Assembly (NCBI GenBank): GCA_964247055.1
Contig: OZ176050.1
Coordinates: 9,610,001 to 9,674,000, forward strand
Source of the DNA: Paragordius varius
Taxonomy: Eukaryota; Nematomorpha
Length of the DNA stretch: 64,000 nucleotides
Reading direction: 5' to 3'
Made by a program: the position numbers and the translations under genes. The notes below the pieces were generated by a model. That model was not told the origin of the DNA. It worked only from the letters and a program-made list of their open reading frames with translations, and ran no database searches. This document shows positions 1-10,520 of the stretch, one piece after another. Position 1 is the stretch's first letter; the number at the start of each line of letters is the position of its first letter.

Positions 1-241
1 ATAAAAATTTTATAATTATTTTTCTTTACAAATTTAGGAAATTGAATAATAAAATAAAACATATAAATAAAGTCAATAAATTTAACTTATGAACATTTTT
101 TTATTGGTGTAATATGCATTTCGGCGGCCTCTGTCAGCACAGGCCAATTATAGTTTTGGTTGCCCCAAAATTCAGGGATGCGTTTTATTTAAAAATTAAT
201 ATATAAACGAATTATGTCATATAAATTATTTTTACTGGCAG

Positions 242-2488
242 ATTTGTGTTAAGGGGCGAAACGTGTTTCAAGGTTATTTAAATTTGGAAGATGCAACAAA
301 GGAGGTAATAGATTCGGATGGATGGTTTCATACAGGCGATATGGGAAAACTGGTTTATACTTGTACTGGTGGTCCCTTTATAGTAATTACCGGAAGATAT
401 AAAGGTAAAATAAATTTTGTTGATATGATTTTAAAATAAACACAAAAAATCAAAAAAATATCAATATCTTTGAATTAAGCGCAATTTCATCTACAAAAAA
501 TTATATTAATTTTAAACGATGGCCAAGCCTTATTTTAAAATCGAATTTATGGCTAGCCGTCAAACGTGTAAAAATTTGATTATTTCAAAGATATTTATAA
601 TTTTAATCAAATAATCTATCAATTTTTTTTGTAATTAGCTATTAATATATGTATATAGATAAAAATTTTATAAAACATTTTTATATTATTAAAAATAAGA
701 GCTAATTATAACCGCGGGAGGCGAAAATGTAGCTCCAGTTCCCATCGAAACGGCAATTCACCAGCAATTGTCGCACATTATAAGTAATGTTATGGTCATT
801 GGGGATTACAAAAAATTCTTGTATGCACTTCTTACTTTACAGGTATAAATTTCATTGGTAAAATGTCATTTTAAATAACATAATATATATAAGGATATTG
901 TATGATAAGTGTAAGCTTATATGGTATTAATATTACAAATTATATTGTTGACAATTTGTTTAATAACTGTAATATAAAACTATACAAAACATTAAATTTC
1001 CTGTTTATTCCAATTCTTTTATTTTTTTTAAATGTACGAAAAAAGCTAAATATATGTTTTTATTGTGAAGGTAAATGACGGATTTATAATGTTTAATAAC
1101 AGGTGTTAAATCCGTAAAATAATGATAAACGAAAATTTAGAAAATTAATTTAAAATTTATATATTACAAAAATCATAAACGATATGTGAAACCCTTTGGT
1201 CAATAGTAATGTCAGACTAGTTTCGTGCTTGTTAACACTCATCAGTACGACACAACTATTTGACTTGGGGTTTTCATATATCGATTTCGTGTGTATATAT
1301 ATATCCAACTTTGCAATTTTGGTATAAATGCGGTTGTTTATACGAATTTAAATTAAATTTAATTGACATTTATGTAAATTAAACTGAAAATTTGAAAATA
1401 AACTACAAATTTGAAAATAAACTGAAAATTAACACTAGGTTTAACCCTAGATTTAGAGTATAGCTACTTAGATTTTTAGATATTTATTGATGCAATTGAA
1501 CATTTCTTTTTTATAGACTGAAATAGACAGTAAGACTGGTTTACCTACATCAAAAGTGACCCGTACAGCTTTACAACAAATTGAGATGATAGTGGGGAAT
1601 GCTGATAAGACTAAAGGTAAGTTTATAATATCTTTTTTTACAGAGGCTTCATTGAATACATATGTGCATATTTAACGATATTTACAAAAAAATTTCCATA
1701 GTTAATCATCACCCGAAACTGTGTATAATCTTAATAATCCTTTCTATAAATCTTAAGTAAGTTAGATTTTTTATAAATAAATTTTTCCACTTTCTTATAT
1801 CTTATTCGTTTTATTAACTTAGAAATGTTAAAAAAATATGGAAAAATTAGTTTTCAATAACTATTTTATGGTTTTCTTAAATTTTTATCACTATAAAAAT
1901 TTAATATAAAAGCCTGATCCGTAGTTGAACTAGGCTCATTTTGATAATTAAATATACATATTAATGAAATTTATTGTTGAATATAAATTTTTTAATAGAA
2001 TTTGACATGACTAACTCGAATTCCTACACTGAGACAAACAATATCCCGCCCTCCCTACGATCTCACATTCAAAATGCAATCAAGGAGGCCAATAAGAGCG
2101 CCCAAAGTAATGCAGCCACAGTTAAACGTTGGACGATATTGCCTGTAGATTTTAGCTTAGCTGGTGGAGAATTGGGTATATATTTAAAAAATACATCCAT
2201 GATATAATGATAAAAAATATGAATTAGCTTCAAAACATATAGATAGTTGCACAAATTTTTAAATTTCAATCTTCATCTGCATTAACACTAATCAATCATA
2301 TTTGGAAAAAATGAGTGTGGTAATCTGTTTTAAAAACATTTTATATGGATTAACATTGTATGAAATCGATAATTAACTGATTTTTTGTGTATAAAGGTCC
2401 TACCTTAAAACTCAAAAGACCATTCATCGCTCAAAAATATCATGCATTGATTGAATCTCTGTACGCGAATGCCGAAGATTCCTCATAA
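242..2488 (+). CDS. ACSBG: Bubblegum-type long-chain acyl-CoA synthetase, copy 1 (3' part)
   Basis: C-terminal part of an ATP-dependent fatty-acid:CoA ligase (fatty acid + ATP + CoA to acyl-CoA, AMP and PPi); the gene enters from beyond the left edge. Exons read at 242-404, 700-842, 1517-1616, 1999-2175 and 2397-2488, summing to 675 nt in one frame (224 residues). Seen: GRNVFQGYL, then [10 protein letters not shown] (ligase motif), [22 protein letters not shown] (hinge into the small C-terminal domain, split by an intron), [23 protein letters not shown], and [10 protein letters not shown] at the end, all typical of ACSBG1/2. Every junction has GT-AG and matching phase, and the same positions are used in copies 2 and 3 downstream. 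It lacks the P-loop half because of the window edge, not because it is broken. Naming is firm at family level only. Confidence 0.9.
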
Positions 2489-2684
2489 ATATATATCAAC
2501 ACTTAAATAATCAATTTTATTATTATAATTATTATATAATTCTTTTATACATGTCTATTAATTTAAATAATGTCATATAAGATATATTGGGCTAGGATGA
2601 ATGCAATAATTACCATATAATTGTGATTTATTGTTACATAATAATAATAGTTTAAAGTGCTAATAAATACATTAGTGATGGTAT

Positions 2685-3284
2685 TCTATATATTTATAAA
2701 AATGGAAAGTGGTGGCTTTGTGATCTGTTTTCGGAAAACCGGTAGACCCATTGAAATCCAAACATCGAAAAAATATAATCATTAATGAATGCCCCGACAA
2801 TAGCTTCGCCCTTTTTTTGAATTAGGCCCCCAGTTCGGGCCTACCCCGTGTCAAAAACGGTTTTTTTGAAAACAGTCTACAAAAATCGTGTCTTTGAGAC
2901 AATTTTCCGTAGAACGTGTTGGACCATTCAATTTCAAATATGATATTTGTTTACTTATTTTCGATTGCGCCGAACATCGTCGTCTCGCTTTTTTAATTTA
3001 GGTCCTCTTTTTACCCGTTCCCCCCGTTATATGCCATTTTTTTTCAAAAACACGAAATCCACAAAAATAATTTTTTCTATTTTCCCCCCAAGTAAACAAT
3101 ATATTAGTATGAATGCACTGTTTTAAAATTCCTATGAGATCATAGCTATTAAATAATGTTTCGAAATAATCCACATATGTGGATCATTTTATTGTCTCTT
3201 TTTTCAAATGGCCTACCCCCCCCCCCCCTTCCAAAAGTCCGAAGGACTTCTTTGGGCTGCGTAGCAGCACGAAATTTACGCTAG
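2685..3284 (+). mobile_element. Non-autonomous Helitron-like element, copy H1
   Basis: Begins TCTATATATTTATAAAAATGG and ends CTAG followed by a host T, the TC...CTRR layout of Helitrons. Two short hairpins precede the 3' end: AAGTCCGAAGGACTT near 3234-3248 and GCTGCGTAGCAGC at 3257-3269. No terminal inverted repeats and no rolling-circle replicase are visible. At least four related copies lie in the window, so the borders are defined by comparison. The base before the 5' TC is T here, not the usual A. Confidence 0.72.
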
Positions 3285-3470
3285 TATTTTATATATATAA
3301 AATAATTAAAAATTTAAATTTTATCCAAGTTATATTTACCTAATTTTAAACGATTGTTTAAATTAAATTTTTGTTAATTTGAACATTAAACACTAAAACC
3401 CAGTCGAAATTGAGTTTAAACCAGTTTGGTCTTGAGTTATTTAAACCATAATCCAATTTAATTTCTATTA

Positions 3471-4670
3471 CAGTGTGTCCAAAAAATTTTTTTAACAGAA
3501 TATTTTTTTCATAAGATAGCTTATGCAGCGTATTTTGCCGTAAAATTTTTTATTTGTTTACGACCTATTTGAAATATTGATAGAAAATCGAAATCAGGCA
3601 AAAGAAATTAATAATAATGGATAATTTAAAAAATAATGATGAATGTAATATTATGGTTTATTATCTTTTTAGGAGATATTTTCAATGTATAAAGAGCCTA
3701 AAATTATATAGTTAGGGTTCAAAATCTCAGTTCAAAAGTTGGCGTTTTCTTTTAACACACTTATAAGACAAAATTTTTTTATGAAACTATATATATATAT
3801 ATATATAATTTTCTTAAATTATTTCTAGCTAAACTCACTATTAAAATTTTAAAATTTATATTTTATTCAGTAAAAAAAACTTATATATCAAAATTAAACT
3901 AAAAAATATTGTTTTTTATTTTTTCATTTTTCTTTTTCTCGGTTTATGACGGTATAAAAAATTTAGTGTTTTATTTTGGAATATCACATGAGCGGAAATT
4001 ATAAAGTATATAAATTAATACAAAATAAAATTTACAAGTAGTGGAAAATCAACCAAAAATCCGAACATATCCTAGTAAAAATTAATTTGTGAAACAAACT
4101 TTTCACAGGTTTGTAAGGATTTTTGGTTGATATTCCACTACTTTTAAATCCTATTTTGCATAAATTATATAATAATTTCAACTCATGTAAGATTCAAAAA
4201 TAAAACAGTATAAATTTTTTATACACTCATAAACCAAATGATAAAAAACAATATTTTTTGATTTTTTGATACATAAGTTTATTTTAACTGAAAAGATCTT
4301 AATAGTTTAGCTAGTAAATAATTAAAAAAAATGTTTAATATAGTTTCATAAAATTGTCTTTCAAGTGTGTTAAAACTGAGATTTTATTGAAACCCTTACT
4401 ATATGTATTTAGGCTATTTATATAATGAAAATACTTCTAAAATGATAATAAACCATAATATTTTAACTTTTATCGTTATTTTTTGAATTATCCTTAATCA
4501 TCCTTAATATTCACTTTTTCCCCGATTTCGATTTTCTCTTAATATTTTAAAAACTAAGTCGTCAACAAATAAAAATTTTTTTGGGCAAATGAATTCGCTG
4601 GTCATAATCTATCTCATGAAAAAAAAAATTTTGTTAAAAAAATAACCCTCTTTTTTTCACACAGTGTTGT
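3471..4670. repeat. 1.2-kb hairpin (long-TIR MITE)
   Basis: Two arms of roughly 580 bp are imperfect inverted copies of each other, with a loop of about 55 nt between 4062 and 4117. Example pair: GTAGTGGAAAATCAACC near 4037 against GGTTGATATTCCACTAC near 4125. The outer ends read CAGTGTG and its near-complement, next to TA, which fits a mariner/Tc1-derived hairpin element. No coding capacity seen. Confidence 0.7.
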
Positions 4671-5639
4671 AATTTGTTGCTGGAAGAGTACTGTGGATTT
4701 TAAATATTGCACCGTATTTTTTTGGAACATAAGTAAAAGAAATTAATATAAATAGTTTTTTGTTCGATTATAAATAACTGGTTTTCCCGCTTATGGATGC
4801 GATCAATTTGGTAATAATTAGGGCTTAATAAAAAAAACATTTTAATAGTGTCCTTATTTTTTATTTTGGGCATGATTCTTATAGAAATATTACAAAGACT
4901 AATAGAAATGACCTTTATGAATATTGCTTTAATTATATTTGGAGAAGATATAACTCTAACTTTTAAACAGCTACGGATCTTTAAACTACTCGATTTCAAC
5001 ATTCGAGAATTAAGACATATGCTTCTATGTTTTTTAAAAAAGTTATAAATATATATTTTAAAATTTCAATTATAATTATCACAATGATTGATATAAATGG
5101 TCACCTAAAAACTGATGTTTAAAATTATTACATTTTTTCCTTATTAAAATAGTATAGTATAATTCCATACACTTCATTAACATCAAACATTATACGGTTT
5201 TAAAATTAATTAAAATTCGTTAAATCAGAATGGTAAAAATAAATTTATGCTGTATGTGAAAAATTGTAAAATTCAATCATAAAGGATAGCATGACATTTT
5301 CCCCTACCTTTCAAATTTAATATTTGAATTTTAATTATATATAACATTGAATGACAAATTAGAAATTTTAGGGATTCAAAATTTAATTTAAAATATAGCA
5401 CATGTGAAATCAAATAGTCGAAAAACAAACTAGAGTGTCAAAAAATATACGGATCTTGTTTTTAATCGCTAAATATAGAATCCAAAATTTTCAAAATAAA
5501 GAAGAAGGTATAATGATTTTTAAATAAGTTATGCTAATTTTTTAAAATTTGTTTTTCGATGTTGAATTTGAAGTTCTAAATAAAAAGGGACATCCTAGGA
5601 TACGAGAGTGGAATTTTTTTATCTCATTTTGAGATATTT
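4671..5639. other. Unassigned AT-rich stretch
   Basis: Short overlapping ORFs on both strands (about 4700-5048) have no recognisable domain and low-complexity I/L/K/F-rich translations expected of AT-rich DNA. Nothing else recognised. Confidence 0.5.
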
Positions 5640-5939
5640 ACTTAAATTAAATATGGGTATCTGAATACCCCAGACAATATTTAAGTTGATATTCTTTAAA
5701 AATAGTTAAAGAAACGCTCCCAATTTAAATTTATACTTTTCTAATAAAAATTAAATAAATAAGAAAATATAAATAAAATTTAGATTTGAAAAAAAGTACC
5801 ATATCAAACTACTTCGACGATTTTAATTTTACATTTTGGCAAAATATCGTCTTCATTTGATTCAAACGCTAAAATTAAGTTTACTTTTTTATTAAAATTA
5901 TTAACATTAATATAAACATAAAAAGTCGTATATTTTGTA

Positions 5940-5996
<57 letters not shown>

Positions 5997-6650
5997 GCTT
6001 ATACACACATGTCATGTTGGCTAAATCTTTACCTCTGAATAAGTAATATCACCTATTTTTGAATGAATTTTTTTATATTTTTTATTAATGATATATCAGT
6101 TTAAACTTTTGCCATGGTTCCGATTCCTTCTATATTTACTAGAGTATTTTATTCAGACCTGGGGTATCCAACTACCCCATTTTGAATCGAAAATGAATCT
6201 GTTGTATCCATTACATTTATATAACATTAAACAGAAATATATAAAAAATTCATTCAAAAATACTTGATATTACTTGTTTTAAGGTAAAACCCTAAGGTAA
6301 AAATTTAGTTAACATGACATGGGCATTAGCAAAAACAATACAAATAAACCACTTTTTCTGTTTCTATCATTGTTAATTTGATTTAAATAAAAAATTAACC
6401 TCAATTTCAACTTTGAAATTAAATAAACACGATATTTTGCAAAAATGTTGTAAAATAAAAATGGTGTCAAAGCAGTTTGATAAGGAACTTATTTCATAAC
6501 CATTTTTTTATTTAGATATTTTGGTTTATTTATATAATTTTTATAAAGGAAGGTCAAATTTAAATTGGGCCCTGTCTTTAACTAGTTTTTTTTAAGAATA
6601 TTAATTTAAATATTATTTTGGGTATTTAAATACCCATATTTTAATCGTAG
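5640..6650. repeat. Head-to-head pair of dispersed repeat family A
   Basis: A unit at about 5640-6196 (+) is followed by an inverted copy at about 6200-6650. Both outer ends carry a version of the palindrome GGGTATTTAAATACCC (5654-5670, changed in the middle; 6620-6635, perfect). The same family recurs at 15674-16200 and 21050-21530. No ORF; origin unknown, probably a MITE. Confidence 0.55.
5943..5994. repeat. (TA)n microsatellite
   Basis: About 25 consecutive TA dinucleotides inside the family A repeat. Confidence 0.95.
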
Positions 6651-6796
6651 TGTTAATAAGTTTGTTTATTACATTAAAAATTGTTTTTTTTGTATTAATA
6701 TTTCATTTTTTCAAGAATTAGGATTTTCTGTTTTTGGTCCTTTTAAGAGAAAATGCATTAATTTTGAGAACAGGAAGCTTCAGTATATCCTGATCA

Positions 6797-8880
6797 TCTA
6801 TATATTTATAAAAATGGAAAATGCTGGCTTTGTGATGTGTTTCCGGAAAACCGATAGACCCATTCAAATCCAAATGTCAAAATAAAATAATCATTAATGA
6901 ATGCCCCGACAATATCGCCCTGTTTTGAAATAAGCCCCCAGTTCGGGCCCACCCCGTGTAAAAAAACGGGTTTTGTTTGAAAAGGAAAGTCCATAAAGAC
7001 AATTTTCCGGAAAACGTGTTGGATTTAATTTTAAATATGATTGTTTTTACTTTTTTCAATTGCGCCAAACATAGTCGGCTCGCTTTTTTAATTTCAACCC
7101 TCCTTTTACCCGCCCACCTCCCTCCCCCCCCCCCCCGTAAAATGCCATTTTTTTCAAAAATTAAGTCCAAATTTTTGAATCTATTTTTCGCCTAAGATAT
7201 GAGACCATAAAAATTCAATCAAGATTCCAGGTATTCTCCTAAAAAGGCAAAATTAGTCGTGCGTTTCTTTTATATCGGCTGCTGGGTAAGGAGATACCTG
7301 CTAAAAACTGCATCGTCATATTGAAATAGCGTGCCTTTGGGGCTAAATTCGAGAAAACCTATCGGGCCGTATGAGTTCAATAGCTGCTAAAAATATTACC
7401 CGTGACAAGGCAAAATTTAGGTCATGCGGTTTTTTTAAATAAGCAGTTAATTAGGGCCTTCACGCCCTGAAAAATGCCCCACCATAGAATGATTCTTAGT
7501 TCTGAGGTAATTTTTCCAAAAACTAATGAGAGCATATGGAATCAATCATTATTCCAGGTATTCTCCGTAAAAAGGCAAAAATTTTAATCAAGCGCTATTT
7601 TTGCATCAGCTTCCGGTAGGAAGCTACCCGCCTAAAACTGCGCCACCATATCGAAATTGCGTTGTTTAGAGTTAATTTTCAGAAAACTTATCAGGCCATA
7701 TAGGTTCAATAAGGGACTGAAATATTACCCGTAAAAAGTCAATAATTTAAGTCGAGCGGTTTTTTAAATTAGCAGTTAATTAGGCTCTTTATGCCCGAAA
7801 AAATGCGCTATCATTGAAATTATTAAGTTTTGAAACCATCCTTATAAAAATTATTGAGAACATATGGAATGAATGATGATTTCAGGTATTCCACTTATAA
7901 AGGAAAAAATCTTTGCCGAACGTCTTTTTTAAATTGGCCTCTGGGTAGGGTACGCGCCTATAACTGCCATCATATCTATACAGGGTGACTTCGGAGGCAA
8001 ATTTTAGTGAGTTCAATAAGGGCTTGAAAAATTACCCGTAAAAAGGCAAAAATTTAAGTAGAAAGGTTTTATTATATTACCCCTTGATTAAGCCCTTGCC
8101 CTGAATGCTCCACCATAAAATGACTTTTTGGTTTGGAGGTATTTTTCGAAAATCCCACGAGAGCATATGGAATCAATCATGATTTCACCCTAGTCAAATC
8201 AAGGCAAAAATTTTAATCGAGCGTTTTTTTGTTTCGCCCCTAGTTAGGGGGCTCCCCGCGTAAAACTGCGCCCCCATATCGATACAGCATGCCTTTGGAG
8301 CCAAATTTCCGAAATCTATGTGAGTTCAATAATAGCCAAAAATATTTATTACCCCTTAAAAAAACAAATACTTTATTGTAGGGGGTTATGAGTTGCTAAG
8401 TAAAGTTTTACGCCCTGAAAAATGCGTTGCCATAGAACAATTTTTTAATTTTGAAGCAATAATTCCAAGAACTTATAAGAACATATGGGATACATGATAA
8501 TTACAGATATTCCCCATATAAAGGCAAAAATTTTGTCCAACGCTTTTTTATACCCCTAAGAGTTACCTGCCAAAAACTGCGCCACTATATAGAAATTGGG
8601 TTGTTTTGGAGCTAATTTACAGAAAATTTATGATGCCATAGCTCATTAAAAGCCTGAAATGTTACCCGTAACTAGGTAAAAATTAAGGTGAGGCGTTTTT
8701 TATAAGCCGTTAATTTGGGGCCTTTACCTAAAAATACGCCAATAACGATTATTTAGTGCTGAGGTATTTTTTCGAATAACCCATGAGACGATGATAAAGA
8801 TGATTCCAAATTTTTGCCCTAAAAAGGCAAAGAATTTAACTCAGCGCTTTTTTCATATAGGTCTATATTTAAAATTAATT
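6797..8880 (+). mobile_element. Helitron-like element, copy H2, with internal satellite
   Basis: Starts A|TCTATATATTTATAAAAATGG and follows the same first 400 bp as H1. It then runs into tandem units of about 320 bp instead of the short 3' part. The 3' CTAG end was not found; similarity fades near 8880, so this copy is probably 3'-truncated. Short ORFs at 6806-7195 are composition artefacts of the repeat. Confidence 0.65.
7195..8870 (+). repeat. About 5 tandem units of a 304-329-bp satellite
   Basis: A recurring block (a variant of CATATGGAATCAATCAT, then CCAGGTATTC and AAAGGCAAAAATTTT) starts near 7215, 7541, 7870, 8174, 8485 and 8801. Units are clearly diverged from each other. Partial units also occur in the Helitron copies at 17290-17760 and 31700-31830, so the satellite belongs to the element. 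Confidence 0.75.
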
Positions 8881-8999
8881 CAATGTAGGCGATCTGAATA
8901 AATCTTTCCAAATTTTTCTAGTAGAGGAATAAACAACAATTAAAATAACTAGTAGATATTTCGGGTTATATTTTTTTAAAGTCCCATGATCAAAATATT

Positions 9000-9345
9000 T
9001 ATTGATGTCCATTTTTTATATTGTTATCAATGCGGCCAGCGAAGCCATTTGTATTGGATACCCCTGATAAAATGATGAACCTATTGTATGCTAAACACCA
9101 GTAAATTGAATCTATCCCTATCGAAATACATTCGTAGGAGCACATATGTTAAGCGAATAGCCGAAAATGACAAACAATAGGCTATGTTGGATTAGTCTCA
9201 TTGAGAGGAGAGATTCTAATTATATTGCAAAAACCATAAAGAGTCATAAGGAAAATGAGGACGTGGGCGGAAAACGAGATGGATGAACACAATTAAAAGA
9301 AAGTTGGCATATGAGATGAAAGCAGCAGACGCCTAATAAGTTCTG
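9000..9345 (+). mobile_element. LINE ORF2 3' remnant
   Basis: Frame 9259-9337 reads GRGRKTRWMNTIKRKL and stops. This resembles the basic R-G-R-x-x-x-RW-x-D/N-x-I-x-x-x-L tail that follows the reverse transcriptase of jockey/RTE-like non-LTR elements. Upstream, WISLIERRDSNYIAK fits the usual W-x-G-H-V-x-R-R block just before it. Only the tail is visible. Confidence 0.5.
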
Positions 9346-10520
9346 TAACGAGACAGGTTGTCCCAAACCGCTCTAAAAACATGAATGTAATAATAATAAG
9401 TGAAATTTGATTTATATCCAAACTGTTTAATGATTTAAAGTTTAATAAAACTATTAAAAATATTATAATAAATAAATATTTTGCGTTTCCCAAGTACCAT
9501 ATTGTTAACTTGCAAAGATGAGGAGATAATATAAGAAATGTGAAATGAATTCATTCGGTTTTTTAGGGTTTATATATACTAATTTTAGTTGTACATAATT
9601 TGCATTATATCAATAAAATTTCAAGTAACAAAGGATATACTATTTACATAGTACACAAAAAATATAGAAAATAATACAATTCAAATAGCGGTGAAAGTTA
9701 TGATACACAACCAAGGTATGTATTTCACATTTGCATGTAACACAGAAAATTATGATATAAAAACAAAGTATATCTTTCAGATTTGCATAACACATATCTA
9801 AAAAACAATGGTTTTTGACCCGTTTATCAATACTGTTTTTCACTATCTTACCTGGTGAATGACTCTACAAATGTCTTATAAGTACATTATAGAAAAGTGC
9901 ATTTTATATTCTACAAACATTGCAATTCTAAAGTGAGAGTTTTGCCAAAATTTAAAGAGGCACTAAAAGCTAGAATACTAATGGTTTTTATGGTACTTTC
10001 AAGCTAAACAAAAGTTATTAAACTCTTTCACTTTGCTGCAAAAAAAACCATTTTCATCCCATACAGAAATAAACTACAGCATATATATATTAAATTTGCT
10101 AAAATAAAACAGAAAATTAAAAATAATGTATTTATGACCACAGTTCAGGAATATTGTCTGTGAAAATAAATATATTACACGACATATATGTATTCCAACT
10201 TTTGTTGTAAAGTTTGTTTGCCTAGTTTGTTATATTGTTTTTAAACCAGCCAGACAATACCTAATATATTAATGTATATGCTACAAAATTTGTTTTAACT
10301 ATTTTGAAAAAGTATAAATTGTAGAATCTTAACTCTAGTAATACTGATCAATTTTTAATTTTTTACAAATTCCAAACTTGTCTCTTATATTTTATTTAAG
10401 TATGACAATTACATTAATTATGCATAAATTAATCTAATAATCTTAAAATGGAATGCAAGCGAAATTATAATCAAATGCGTGCTTCAATTTATAAATCTGA
10501 GTGATTCAAATTTTATAGTG
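9346..10520. other. Upstream region of the Popeye gene; nothing recognised
   Basis: AT-rich sequence with no convincing ORF, RNA gene or repeat. It may hold the promoter and any 5' UTR exon of the Popeye-domain gene. Confidence 0.5.

Noticed and set aside
6806-7195. Overlapping ORFs on both strands
   Set aside because: They fall in the Helitron 5' region and recur in the copies at 27.8 and 31.4 kb on the same element; by-products of repeat sequence.
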